From NCBI RefSeq assembly GCF_003583985.1, contig NZ_QXML01000007.1:183698-247697 (forward strand): a DNA stretch of 64,000 nucleotides. The letters run 5' to 3'. The position numbers were made by a program, and so were the translations under genes. This stretch comes from Algoriphagus lacus. GTDB lineage: Bacteria; Bacteroidota; Bacteroidia; Cytophagales; Cyclobacteriaceae. Shown here piece by piece: positions 52,902 through 62,237 of the stretch; position 1 is the first letter of the stretch; each line of letters opens with the position of its first letter. Under the pieces are notes generated by a model. The model was not told the DNA's origin and did not search any database. It saw nothing but the letters and a program-made list of their open reading frames with translations.

Positions 52902-53038
52902 GAAGATTTGATTTTGAGGAACTGAGCAGAAGGTGATATCGGATCAGATCTTAAAGCTACCAATTTCTTGAAGTGGATGAAGAACTTGGTATTTTTAAAC
53001 ACCACCCAATCTAATGGGTTTACTCAAAAAATGACCCG

Positions 53039-53767
53039 ATGAAGCAAGTCCCATTTTACTGTTTGATGATCCTGAGTTTGTGTTTGGTTTTTTCCTGCCA
53101 AGCTCAGACCAAATCCAAATCCACAGATTCTCCCTATACCTTCAAAAACCCCAGTTATGACGGCATCGGGAAGGTTTACATGGGCAGGGAGATTTCCTTT
53201 GTCATGGGATTTGAGGGTAGGGACTGGCTGGAGCGACAGGAGCGTGAACAGGAGGAAAGTATTGCGCTTGCTTTGGAAAATCTGCCCATCACGGCTCAAA
53301 GCGTAGTGGCTGACATTGGTGCAGGCTCCGGGTATTACACCTTTCGAATTGCTCCCAAAGTGCCCCAAGGAAAAGTTTATGCCGTGGAAATTCAGGATGA
53401 AGCGATTCGGTACCTTCAAAACCGCAGCAAGGAATTGGGCTTTGACAATGTAATGACAGTCAAAGGATCTGAAGCTTCTCCAAATTTGCCTGAAAACTCG
53501 GTGGACTTAGCGATTATGGTGGATGTGTACCACGAACTGGAATACCCTCAGGAAATGCTGGCCGAAATCAGGAAGTCCCTGAAATCTGACGGGAAAATCT
53601 TACTCATCGAATACCGGGGCGAAGACCCTGAAGTGGCTATCAAACCGCTTCATAAAATGACCGTTCGCCAAGCCAAAAAGGAACTCGAAGCAAATGGCTT
53701 TAAGCTGGTGCAAAACGGGCAGTTTATGAGCATACAGCACTTTTTGGTTTTTGAGAAAGCGGATTAA
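53039..53767 (+). CDS. Exported (lipoprotein) class I SAM-dependent methyltransferase-like protein
   Basis: A 242-aa protein that begins with an export signal and lipobox (MILSLCLVFSC). The mature part is a class I methyltransferase: VVADIGAGSGYYTFRI (SAM loop), VYAVEIQDEAIRYLQN, VDLAIMVDVYHELEYPQEML and LLIEYRGED. Such exported methyltransferase-like proteins are known in Bacteroidota and Planctomycetes. How they would obtain SAM outside the cytoplasm is unclear. It is monocistronic and convergent with the alkaline phosphatase gene. Confidence 0.87.
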   Translation: MKQVPFYCLMILSLCLVFSCQAQTKSKSTDSPYTFKNPSYDGIGKVYMGREISFVMGFEGRDWLERQEREQEESIALALENLPITAQSVVADIGAGSGYYTFRIAPKVPQGKVYAVEIQDEAIRYLQNRSKELGFDNVMTVKGSEASPNLPENSVDLAIMVDVYHELEYPQEMLAEIRKSLKSDGKILLIEYRGEDPEVAIKPLHKMTVRQAKKELEANGFKLVQNGQFMSIQHFLVFEKAD

Positions 53768-53844
53768 TGGATCTGCCTCCAATGGCACGGAGGTTAGTGG
53801 TTTGAAATAATCAATCTTCCCAACCTCTATGCTTCGATAACTCG

Positions 53845-54918
53845 CTACTGTTTAAATCTGAAAGCACTCATCATTTTGTGGAAGATTTCATTGTTTTCGT
53901 AGATCCCTGCAAATTTCTCCGCACCGGGGCCGTATGCAAAAACCGGAATCATCACTCCTGTGTGGCTGCCGGTGGTAAACTTGCCTTCGACCACACCTTT
54001 TTCTGAGTTACCTCCATTAATGGTGAATCCGCCTGTTTCATGATCGGCGGTAATGATGACCAGGGTGTTACCATCCTTGGCTGCAAAGTCCAGCACCTTC
54101 CCGATGGCATGATCAAAATCGATCATTTCCTCCACGATGTATTGGGTATTATTTCCGTGGCCTCCCCAGTCGATCTGTGAGCCTTCGATCATCAGGAACA
54201 TTCCTTTTTTATTGGTATGGAGCAGGTTTAGCGCGACTTCAGTGGACTTCACCAGTTCATCTCCCCTACCGGCGGAAAACCGGGCCTGTTGCTCATCTGC
54301 GAGGAAAGCTGCAAGCTTTCCACTTTTGACCTGCTGCACTTCCGAGATGGAGTTGGCGATCTGATAGTTTCTGTTTTTCAGGGAATCCACCAAGTTCAAC
54401 CCGTCAGATCGGTTGGCGAAAAACTTTCTCCCACCGCCGATAAAAACGTCGATGTCGGTATTCAGGAAGTCCAGTGCAATATTTTCATCCAACGCGCGGG
54501 AAGGCTGATGGGAGATAAAGCTGGCCGGGGTGGCATGCGTGATGGAACAGGTAGCAACCATTCCGGTCGCCAGGCCTTTTTCCTCCGCTATCTCCAGAAT
54601 GGTGGGAACAGGTTGCTTGTTGGCATCTACTCCGATGGCCCCATTGTAGGTTTTTACCCCGCAGGCGAAAGCCGTAGCCCCAGCTGCTGAGTCCGTCACA
54701 AAGGCATTGCTTGCCTGGTTTTTATGGAAACCTACTACAGGCATCCGTTCGAGATTCAAATGGCCATAGTTGCCGATCATGCCAGCGTAGATTTGAGCCA
54801 CACCCATGCCGTCACCTACCATCAGGATGATGTTTTTGGGGTGTTTCGCTTTTTTCTGAGCCCAGGAAGGGCCAAAGCATAAAAACAGGGCGAGGATTAG
54901 CAGTGATCTTTTGTGCAT
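53845..54918 (-). CDS. Secreted alkaline phosphatase
   Basis: A 357-aa protein with a signal peptide (SLLILALFLCFGPSWAQ). Family motifs are NIILMVGDGMGVAQIY (metal), VTDSAAGATAFACGVKTYN (Ser nucleophile in TDSA), IEGSQIDWGGHGN and ITADHETGGFTI. It would release phosphate from monoesters in the periplasm, which fits the phosphate transporter at the left of the window, although no Pho box is recognised. Its length is near that of short PhoA-type enzymes. Confidence 0.94.
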   Translation of the reverse strand: MHKRSLLILALFLCFGPSWAQKKAKHPKNIILMVGDGMGVAQIYAGMIGNYGHLNLERMPVVGFHKNQASNAFVTDSAAGATAFACGVKTYNGAIGVDANKQPVPTILEIAEEKGLATGMVATCSITHATPASFISHQPSRALDENIALDFLNTDIDVFIGGGRKFFANRSDGLNLVDSLKNRNYQIANSISEVQQVKSGKLAAFLADEQQARFSAGRGDELVKSTEVALNLLHTNKKGMFLMIEGSQIDWGGHGNNTQYIVEEMIDFDHAIGKVLDFAAKDGNTLVIITADHETGGFTINGGNSEKGVVEGKFTTGSHTGVMIPVFAYGPGAEKFAGIYENNEIFHKMMSAFRFKQ

Positions 54919-55133
54919 GGGGGATTAAGATTTGGCGTTTTTCAGGTGCAAAATAGAGCTCAAAGTTGTAAAGGATACAGATCGGACTGATTCATAACCG
55001 ATTCTTGATCTTAAGGAAATCTGTCTACTAGTCTACCTGATTTTTGGGAAAAATAGCCACCGTTTAAATAATCAATGACCAATTTCCAATCCTCAGGCTG
55101 GAGGTTCCTTGAACATTGAGTTTGATCATTGCC

Positions 55134-55349
55134 TTAGGGCTTTTGACCCAGTTGTCTTTTCCATTTTTTCAACCTCCATATCTGGATCAAAAAGATCAAT
55201 CCTGTACCAATAATCAACAAAGGGTAAAGAATAATGAATAGGATGAAATTGACCTCGTAATAGGACAGGTTGAAAATATTGGCCAGGTTGATGACAAAGT
55301 CAGTGCAATAATTGTACACCAAATAGGCGATCTCGAGGAAGGTACTCAT
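55134..55349 (-). CDS. Small membrane protein, unknown function
   Basis: A 71-aa product with one or two hydrophobic segments, the main one being VNFILFIILYPLLIIGTGLI. The C-terminus is basic (RLKKWKRQL). Its ATG overlaps the stop of the preceding gene as ATGA, so the two are translationally coupled. The family is not recognised. It is probably a partner of the Cys/His-containing membrane protein upstream. Confidence 0.65.
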   Translation of the reverse strand: MSTFLEIAYLVYNYCTDFVINLANIFNLSYYEVNFILFIILYPLLIIGTGLIFLIQIWRLKKWKRQLGQKP

Positions 55350-55741
55350 GATTTTTTCAGTTGGTTTATCTCATCCTGAATGTTGAGCGACTTGATAAAC
55401 AATGTGTAGATCAAGAGTGGGAAGAAAAGTACCAGGAGGAAAATATTGGCCAATCCGTAATTTCCGAACCCCTGCAAACCGGCAATCATCCCGAAGTACA
55501 GCGGATCGGTAAACTGAAAATAGCCGGAGTCAAATTTCACATGATGGGTTTTGCAATAGCCGGTATCATTGTGACAGGCCCAGGAGCATTTTTCTTCGAT
55601 TTTCACCCCTGGATTAATGGTTGCTAATCCATAGTTCTTATGGTAATTTTCATTTTCCTGCTTTCTGGAGAACTCATTGACCAGGACCATCAGCAGGAGG
55701 GGAAAGAATAGGATAAGTAGGTTTCGGAGGAATCTGGGCAT
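55346..55741 (-). CDS. Membrane protein with a periplasmic Cys/His motif
   Basis: A 131-aa protein with a hydrophobic N-terminal helix (LLILFFPLLLMVLVNEF) and a second helix near the C-terminus (IFLLVLFFPLLIYTLFI). Between them is KCSWACHNDTGYCKTHH, with three cysteines and histidines (a CxxxCH spacing). This could bind metal or haem, but the canonical haem motif is CxxCH. It is coupled to the 71-aa gene and lies near two CxxCH haem proteins. I do not know its function. Confidence 0.7.
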   Translation of the reverse strand: MPRFLRNLLILFFPLLLMVLVNEFSRKQENENYHKNYGLATINPGVKIEEKCSWACHNDTGYCKTHHVKFDSGYFQFTDPLYFGMIAGLQGFGNYGLANIFLLVLFFPLLIYTLFIKSLNIQDEINQLKKS

Positions 55742-55837
55742 GGTTATTCAAATCGAAACTGATTTACAATTCATAAAAAAAGGTGCAGTTGCCTACACCC
55801 TTTATAAGTTTGTCAATGAAGGTTTGAACGGTATCCT

Positions 55838-56326
55838 TTACTCAATTTCCTCCTCGGTGCCTTCCTCTTCTTCCACCACGACATCCATGGTAGCCTCGGC
55901 CCATTCCACAATCAGCTGACGCTGGGCATCATCCAATTTGGCAGAAGAGTGGATGACAGTGTAGATTCCCAAAGGCATTTCGCCTTCTTTGACTTCAATG
56001 GCAATGTCATCCAGTTTCTCCAGCTGTTCCATCATGTCATAATCTTGCCAGGTGGAAAAATTAAGCTCTTCACGCGCTTCTCGGACGTCCTTGGAAACCA
56101 GCCAGGAAACCGGAGCCACATTGGAATACCATGGGTATTGGGTTTCGTTGCTGTGACAGTCGTAGCAGGAAGTTTTAAGGATTCCTGAGATTTCCTCGCT
56201 GACGATTCCGCTGCCGATGAGGTCACCGGGATTGTTGGACTCCACAGCTGGCAATTCATTTGGGACGAACTGGACGGCGATGCCAATCACTGCAATCCCA
56301 CCCACCAGGTATTGCCAGACTTTCAT
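55838..56326 (-). CDS. Haem-binding (Haem_bd) periplasmic protein
   Basis: A 162-aa protein with an N-terminal hydrophobic anchor or signal (KVWQYLVGGIAVIGIAVQFV). A CxxCH haem motif (CYDCHSNE) is followed by YPWYSNVAPVSWLVSKDV, the hallmark of the Haem_bd family. The C-terminus is acidic (EEEEGTEEEIE). It probably carries electrons or senses haem in the periplasm. The upstream cytochrome-like gene's stop overlaps this ATG (TAATG at 56326), so they are coupled. Confidence 0.9.
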   Translation of the reverse strand: MKVWQYLVGGIAVIGIAVQFVPNELPAVESNNPGDLIGSGIVSEEISGILKTSCYDCHSNETQYPWYSNVAPVSWLVSKDVREAREELNFSTWQDYDMMEQLEKLDDIAIEVKEGEMPLGIYTVIHSSAKLDDAQRQLIVEWAEATMDVVVEEEEGTEEEIE

Positions 56327-56718
56327 TACTTGGATTTCTTTTTACCGGCACTCCACTCCATCAAGGTCGCCAATTCGGCTTCGGTCAATTTGCCTTCCGG
56401 CTTGTTTTCCAGGAATTTGGCAGGAGGCATGGTGCCTTCAGTCAAGGCTTCGGAGATTTTACCCATAGAAGCCATTGCCTTGGATTTTTTTGCAGCTTCC
56501 AAAGCATCCCAATCCAGCTTGGCCTTTCCTTTTTCATTTTTGGAGTTGGCATTGTGACAACCGTAGCATTTTTGCTGAACTATTGCCTTCACGTCTGCAG
56601 GTAAGGCAGGCGCTTCAGGGTGAAGTGCAAGCATTGTGTCAGCTTCCGGTTTTGGATTGGCTTGGAGAAAAAGGAGGCCTACGATCGCGGCCACAGGAAG
56701 TAGTGATAATTTTTTCAT
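56326..56718 (-). CDS. Small c-type cytochrome / haem-binding protein
   Basis: A 130-aa exported protein (signal KKLSLLPVAAIVGLLFLQA). One CxxCH motif (KCYGCHNAN) binds c-type haem. A late TMPPAKFLENKPEGKLT segment provides the probable distal methionine. It is a short one-haem cytochrome, coupled to the Haem_bd gene by a TAATG overlap. Together they may form a small periplasmic electron carrier pair serving the cytochrome-fused sugar dehydrogenases in the region. Confidence 0.87.
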   Translation of the reverse strand: MKKLSLLPVAAIVGLLFLQANPKPEADTMLALHPEAPALPADVKAIVQQKCYGCHNANSKNEKGKAKLDWDALEAAKKSKAMASMGKISEALTEGTMPPAKFLENKPEGKLTEAELATLMEWSAGKKKSK

Positions 56719-57052
56719 AGGAATAGGGTTGGGTTAAAAATGAAATTTCTGTAAGTTTTTCGATTTAGCCAATAGAATTTGGTCAATTCAATACATCAAT
56801 ATACTGATCATCCGTGTTTTGGTTGCATTGCCATATCTTCTCAATGGGGGTAGAATAGATGAAACCACCGACTTTGCCCTATGAATACCTTTCTTTTCTC
56901 GACCAAACACGGGAAAAAAATGATTGAAAATGGTTGCTTTTGGTCTGGAGGTTGGCAAAAAATCCTGATTCCCCGTTCGAACAGGATTGAACGGAGATTT
57001 TATTTAGCCCTGAATTCGGAAAGTTAAAGTGCAAAAGAATTTCCTTTTCCAA
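56719..57052. other. Gap of about 330 bp without a recognised gene
   Basis: AT-rich sequence upstream of the cytochrome gene. I see no strong hairpin, RNA gene or credible ORF. The cytochrome promoter presumably lies here. Confidence 0.5.
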
Positions 57053-57856
57053 TCAATCATTCATCCGTTTGGCCAAATCAGTCTTGAAAACAGAAGACAG
57101 GGCTTCATAAAGCTCGGGATGTTTCTTTTGGAGTAATCTTGGTCGTTCGAAAAAATACTCCCCAACAATGGCCAAAAACTCTTCTTTGTTCAAAGCCCCA
57201 TAGGAATTAAGGTCACTTTTTCCGGAAAGGATTTCATCTGTTTTGGACTTGATGAGGTGGAGCCAGGGCAATACTGCCTGATATTCCATAAAGACTGCCG
57301 GAATGCCATCAAGATTCCCATCCTGCTTGTCAAAGAGGTGGATGAATTCATGGATGCCTACATTTTGCTTGTCCGTCCGATTGTCAAAGCCCATCCAAAG
57401 TGCCGGTTTGGAAAAAATCACCACATGGTCTATGGCTCCTCCCGTTCCCACCAATCCTGAAATTCCCCGATTGTGGCCTTTGAACTCAAACTCTTCCGAA
57501 AAGAAGTCCGGATACAAAAGCACCTCCATGAGGTCGGAGTATTCCCATTCCGGAAAAGCGAATATCGGAATCACTGCGCTGCTTGCTACCAATAAGCGAT
57601 CCTCGTCTTTCACGTCCAACCCAATTCCCGTGATTCGAACCCGTTTAAAAAAATACTGGATGTCTGCTTCGAATCGGAGTTTTTCGGAGGGCGAAAGCGC
57701 TTTATAGAAATTGACTTTCTCCAGCAAAAAGCTACGCCATTCTTCCGGAAAAGCCGGTGGTACTGCATAAACATTCTTATTTCTAAAAGACCGATAAATC
57801 GCCCAGGCGATCAGGCTAAGCAAAGCAGCGGAGAAGAGAAGGGTAAAGATATTCAA
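57053..57856 (-). CDS. MtfA-like zinc peptidase with membrane anchor
   Basis: A 267-aa protein with an N-terminal helix (LLFSAALLSLIAWAIYRSF). The zincin core has HEFIHLFDKQDG (HExxH, then Asp), and the usual MtfA-like EEFLAIVGEYFFERP provides the third ligand. The E. coli namesake is an aminopeptidase linked to the sugar PTS regulator Mlc. The membrane anchor here suggests a different setting. Isolated gene; substrate unknown. Confidence 0.86.
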   Translation of the reverse strand: MNIFTLLFSAALLSLIAWAIYRSFRNKNVYAVPPAFPEEWRSFLLEKVNFYKALSPSEKLRFEADIQYFFKRVRITGIGLDVKDEDRLLVASSAVIPIFAFPEWEYSDLMEVLLYPDFFSEEFEFKGHNRGISGLVGTGGAIDHVVIFSKPALWMGFDNRTDKQNVGIHEFIHLFDKQDGNLDGIPAVFMEYQAVLPWLHLIKSKTDEILSGKSDLNSYGALNKEEFLAIVGEYFFERPRLLQKKHPELYEALSSVFKTDLAKRMND

Positions 57857-57953
57857 GGGCTGGTTTTACTAATATCCTTTATTTTTTTATTGGGATTTGT
57901 CCATTCCAGTTCAAGTAAAAGCACCTGTCCAGAAACTTCAAGAGGAGGGTGTT

Positions 57954-58895
57954 TTAATTTCCTTGCTTGGCAGTAAGAAATTTATTCACATCCAGCCAGT
58001 GGATAAAAGCATCAAACCAACGGTTGCTCGTGCGGTTGGGATTGCCGAGACCGAAGCCATGGCCTCCGTTTTGGTAGAGGTGAAACTCGACTGGCCGGCC
58101 TGCCTTGTGCCAGGATTCGATCACGCCAAACTGTCCCTGAAACAGAAAATCGTCAGTTGCTATCACATTAAACATCGGAGGGGCATCAGCAGGAACTTCC
58201 ACCGGTCCCATACCTCCATAGATCGGCCCAATAAAGGCCAGTTTCATTGTTTTGGAATTCAGTGTGGAATGCATGGTGAGACCTGCACCGGCGGAAAAAC
58301 CGATCATCCCGATTCGGGAAGTATCCACTCCCCATTCTTTGGCGCGGTTGACGATCATGGCATAGGCTGCTTCAGCGTCTTCTAACTGATTGGAAAGGTC
58401 GCGCTGTGGAGGACGGGGTGCAGGAGTAGCTGCACCGGAAGCATTGGCGGATGGGGCAGGTGCCGTTCGGGGTCGGTTCATCCAGGCTGTAAAGTCTTCC
58501 AGCGAAGGAGGCGTAGGATTCAATCGGTATTTGAGGACGAAGGCAGCTATACCCTGCTTTGCAAGTGCTTCGGCCACTTCCCAGCCTTCATTTCCCATCG
58601 ACAGCCAGCTGAAGCCACCTCCCGGTGCCACGATCACTGCCGCGCCATTTGCTTTTCCGGGTTCGGGAAGAAATGGCGTCAAAGTAGCCGTGGAGATGTT
58701 TCGTGCCATAGGGTCACCCCATTGGCGAAACCAAGTTTCGGGTGCAGGTTGATTATCCACTCCGCCTGTTCCGAGTAAGATCGCGTTGGGTTCAGCGGGG
58801 TTTTCAAGTGGATAGATGGTGCCATCCTGGCCCAAAGCTTGAACAGAAAAAGCCAAAAAAAAGGCGAGAGCGCCCGATTTGATAAGGTAGGACAT
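57954..58895 (-). CDS. Secreted alpha/beta hydrolase (esterase-like)
   Basis: A 313-aa protein with a signal peptide (GALAFFLAFSVQALGQ). VIVAPGGGFSWLS is the oxyanion region and GMIGFSAGAGLTMH the nucleophile elbow. The acid/base pair lies in NVIATDDFLF and YQNGGHGFGLG. A low-complexity Ala/Pro-rich insert (about residues 143-165) lies between. The fold matches acetyl-xylan-type and endo-xylanase-associated esterases, so removal of acetyl or other ester groups from sugars is plausible. Confidence 0.9.
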   Translation of the reverse strand: MSYLIKSGALAFFLAFSVQALGQDGTIYPLENPAEPNAILLGTGGVDNQPAPETWFRQWGDPMARNISTATLTPFLPEPGKANGAAVIVAPGGGFSWLSMGNEGWEVAEALAKQGIAAFVLKYRLNPTPPSLEDFTAWMNRPRTAPAPSANASGAATPAPRPPQRDLSNQLEDAEAAYAMIVNRAKEWGVDTSRIGMIGFSAGAGLTMHSTLNSKTMKLAFIGPIYGGMGPVEVPADAPPMFNVIATDDFLFQGQFGVIESWHKAGRPVEFHLYQNGGHGFGLGNPNRTSNRWFDAFIHWLDVNKFLTAKQGN

Positions 58896-59041
58896 GGGTT
58901 TAGGTTTTTGGGTTTGACAGGAGTAAGATATTGGTTTTGTGAGATAAGGTCAGGTTTTTTTATTTGAATATTTCGGATGACTAATTCCCCTTACTTCAAG
59001 CAACGACAAGCTCATTTTGATAAAAAGTGGCGAGTAAATTT

Positions 59042-62000
59042 TTATTTTAAGGTGCTGATATATGCAAATAAATCGGCTACTTCTTGTTCGGTAAGGTTGT
59101 CCATCAATCCGTAATTCATGAAAGAACGCCCGCCGATAAAGCCTTGACCTTTAATATCCTCCGCTGCAATAAATACTTTGCTTCCCCCCATAAAGCCCAG
59201 GGTAGTGCCCGACTCCTCTCTTTTGATTAGATAGCCTTCGATATTTTGGAGATCTTTATTGGTAACCCTAAAAACCGCATAATTTGACTCCACCGCAGCA
59301 TCCGGGTCCAGAATTGCGGTAAGGAGCGCATCAAGATCCCGATTGGCCGAACCATCCAAAGCAGGAGCAAAACTTTGCCCCTCATTTCCAACTTTATGGC
59401 ACATTAAGCAAGTTTGGAAAAGGACTTTCCCATTCACTGCATTTCCTTTATTCTTGGCTATACTGTTTTTGTAGCTGATTAATTTTTCATTCAGTAATTT
59501 TTTCTCGGACTCTTCATATTCGTAAACAGAGGCTAAAATTTTGTTTCCAAGAGGGTCAGATGTATCGTAACTTTTAATTTGTTCGGCTGAAGATTTAGTA
59601 AAGGATGAAATTTCCAGCAAGTTTGAATCGAACAATTGTTTTACTATTTCTGAACCTTGTTTGGAGCCAGAGAATAATTTGACCAATTCCGTTTTTTCAT
59701 AGGAATCCAATGTCGGGATCAACTTGATCAGTTCTTTTTTGCCTTCTGATGGATTTACTTTCGAAAAATGGTTTAATGCCAAAACCTGATTGCTAAAACT
59801 TATATCTCCATTTTGGTAGAGTTGAAGAAAGTAGTTTTGATTGGCAGGGAGGTCAACTTCCAAGGCTTTGATGACCAGATTTGTTGTTTTCTCTGAAGCA
59901 TTTTTATCGACCAGTGAGCTCAATTGTTGTCCCGGATAGCGTATTTGAAATCTGCTGACAGCCTCTAATCCCAGGTTTTTGTCCGGCTCAGAATCCTGCT
60001 TCAACAGGTAGGCAATGGGTGTTTTCAATAAATCAGTCAGTAAATCGGATTGAATCAGGGCTTGGTTTTGGATGGCAAAACTGACATAATTGGATGCATG
60101 GTCAAGGTTGGAAAAATAGGGCTTGACCAATTGATAAATTTCTTTGTTGCCCAACATTTGGGAGACAATGATGAAATGGGTTTCATCCAATTCAGAAATC
60201 TTGGCCTTTGGCCAAAGGGTAAGAAACTGTTGTTCTTTTTCTTCTTTGTTTAAGGCTTGTATCGCCCAGATTTTATTGGTGACGGGGATTTTGGAAGCGG
60301 CTGGAGAATTTAAAAATGCATACAATTCGGAAGGGTAGTTTTCCAATGCTTTTCTGGCAAGATAGCGCTCAAATCTTCTTTCATAGGATCCACCCATCTG
60401 GTTTCCCGGTAATTCAGGTTTGCAGGCTAAAAGTAGTATCTCAATGGTTTCGGGAACCGCACTTCCAATTTCCGATAGGGTGCGAAGCACCTGAGATCTG
60501 ATCAGAGCATTTGAATCTTCACTGCTTACCTTCAGTTTAATTGCCGCCTCAGCTGGACTTAATTTAAAAGTGACGAGAGACCGAATGGCTTCACGCCTTA
60601 AATTTTCCATGGGGTCTTGAATTAAGGCATTCATCAAGTTCTCATCATAATGATTGATCCCTTCAAGACTCCACAGTGCATGGATTCGCGTGATTTCATC
60701 CAGCGAAGTATTACCTGCCAGCTCGATTAATTGAGGTGATAGTTTTTTGGTTTCAGAAATTGGCCGATCAGATAGTTGTTGCCAGGCTGACCTTTTTGCC
60801 CAGAGTGAAGAAGATTGGAGATGTTCCACCAAGTCTTCGGTTTTCATCTTCCTGAAATCAGGAATCTCCCTTTCCTCTTGGCTTACATGCCTGATTCTCC
60901 AAATTCTTCCATGCGATTTGTCTCTATCCGGATGAGTTGTAGGAACCTCATTATGGGAGACAATCTTGTTATACCAATCCGCGATATACAGCGAGCCGTC
61001 TGGTCCGAATTCCATATTGACAGGGCGAAACCATGGATCAGTTGATACCAGCAGATCTTCAAGATGTTCCGAACTATAACTGCCATCAGAATTCCTTTTA
61101 ATTTTTACAGAGTTTATGGTTCCAGTTATCGGATTGGCTAAAAAAGCCACATCTCTCCATTCTTCAGGGAAAGAACCCGAGGTGTCATCAGAAAAAGCCA
61201 ATCCTGAGAGACCTGTACCACCCACCCTGAATTCATGAAAGGCTGGCAACCAAGGCTGATAGGAACGGATTTTTTCATTTCCTATTCCTGGAAAACTTGT
61301 TCCAGATTCCATGGGGACTACCGAATACCCCATATCATTTGCTTCAGTGCCATACCACTGTCCATTGTGGCGCAGTTGGTAACCCCAAATGTTGTTCAAC
61401 CCTGAATTGACTATTTCCATTTTTGCTTCGGAAATTGAAAACCGAGCAATTTTGCTGTAGTCCATCCGTAATTTCATATCCCCTTGATAGGCGGTGACTT
61501 CTCCTTTGTTTAATGCGCCATGACTGAAGTGAATCCAATTTCCCGGAGCCCGAACCAGCGTATGTGCCATGGTATGGGTATCGGTAAAGCCAAACCCGGT
61601 AAAAAGGGGAGTTCTGGTGTCAGCTTTCCCATCTCCGTTGGAATCTTGCAGTAAGAAAAGTTCAGAGCCCTGAGCTACGAATGCGCCGTTTTTGTAAGGC
61701 AGAATACTTTGTGGTATGGTAAGTCCATCCGCCCAAACATCTACTTTCAGGGGGCTATCATTGAAGAGATTTGAAAGGACCAGGATTTTGTCATCTCCTT
61801 TACTTTCTCCCCGATAAAGTTTTGAAATTCTTTGAAACTCAGGATGGTTTTTTTGAGCCGCTGAATCATTCATGAGATTTAATAAATCCTGCCATTTGAT
61901 ATCCGCGATCGGATCGAGGGGATACATGGAGGCTGTTTGGGTCCACAATCTCCCGGATTCATCAAAAGTCAAATCAATCGGTTTGATAATCCCATCCCGC

Positions 62001-62194
62001 TCACTGGCAACCAGTTCTATGATAAATCCTTCAGGTAATTTGAAGCTTTTCAGCTGCTCTTCAGGAGTCAGGGCACCTTCCCCAGAGGAGGTGGTTGAAG
62101 TTTGATCCTGAAAGGACTGACGGGTTAAAAAAAATATGAATAATAAAATGGTGGAAAGGACCGCTGCCAGGATTAGGATTTTATTAGCCTTCAT
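59042..62194 (-). CDS. PVC-type haem-binding dehydrogenase-like protein with HEAT repeats and cytochrome c
   Basis: A 1050-aa protein with an N-terminal membrane anchor or signal (ILILAAVLSTILLFIFFL). After it comes the 'membrane-bound dehydrogenase' propeller (LPEGFIIELVASERDGIIKP, DLTFDESGRLWTQ, GPDGSLYIADWYNKIVSH). A helical HEAT-repeat region follows (about 480-900: RIHALWSLEGINHYDENLMN). The C-terminal haem domain has CLMCHKVGNEG and VESNYAVFRVTNKD. These domains are typical of Planctomycetes and related phyla, and occur in Bacteroidota. The DUF1080 gene lies 43 bp upstream on the same strand, probably in one operon. Predicted periplasmic sugar oxidation. Confidence 0.9.
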   Translation of the reverse strand: MKANKILILAAVLSTILLFIFFLTRQSFQDQTSTTSSGEGALTPEEQLKSFKLPEGFIIELVASERDGIIKPIDLTFDESGRLWTQTASMYPLDPIADIKWQDLLNLMNDSAAQKNHPEFQRISKLYRGESKGDDKILVLSNLFNDSPLKVDVWADGLTIPQSILPYKNGAFVAQGSELFLLQDSNGDGKADTRTPLFTGFGFTDTHTMAHTLVRAPGNWIHFSHGALNKGEVTAYQGDMKLRMDYSKIARFSISEAKMEIVNSGLNNIWGYQLRHNGQWYGTEANDMGYSVVPMESGTSFPGIGNEKIRSYQPWLPAFHEFRVGGTGLSGLAFSDDTSGSFPEEWRDVAFLANPITGTINSVKIKRNSDGSYSSEHLEDLLVSTDPWFRPVNMEFGPDGSLYIADWYNKIVSHNEVPTTHPDRDKSHGRIWRIRHVSQEEREIPDFRKMKTEDLVEHLQSSSLWAKRSAWQQLSDRPISETKKLSPQLIELAGNTSLDEITRIHALWSLEGINHYDENLMNALIQDPMENLRREAIRSLVTFKLSPAEAAIKLKVSSEDSNALIRSQVLRTLSEIGSAVPETIEILLLACKPELPGNQMGGSYERRFERYLARKALENYPSELYAFLNSPAASKIPVTNKIWAIQALNKEEKEQQFLTLWPKAKISELDETHFIIVSQMLGNKEIYQLVKPYFSNLDHASNYVSFAIQNQALIQSDLLTDLLKTPIAYLLKQDSEPDKNLGLEAVSRFQIRYPGQQLSSLVDKNASEKTTNLVIKALEVDLPANQNYFLQLYQNGDISFSNQVLALNHFSKVNPSEGKKELIKLIPTLDSYEKTELVKLFSGSKQGSEIVKQLFDSNLLEISSFTKSSAEQIKSYDTSDPLGNKILASVYEYEESEKKLLNEKLISYKNSIAKNKGNAVNGKVLFQTCLMCHKVGNEGQSFAPALDGSANRDLDALLTAILDPDAAVESNYAVFRVTNKDLQNIEGYLIKREESGTTLGFMGGSKVFIAAEDIKGQGFIGGRSFMNYGLMDNLTEQEVADLFAYISTLK

Positions 62195-62237
62195 GTTAGT
62201 GGAAAGGGTATTGGATTGGTTTTTTAAAGAGAAAAAT

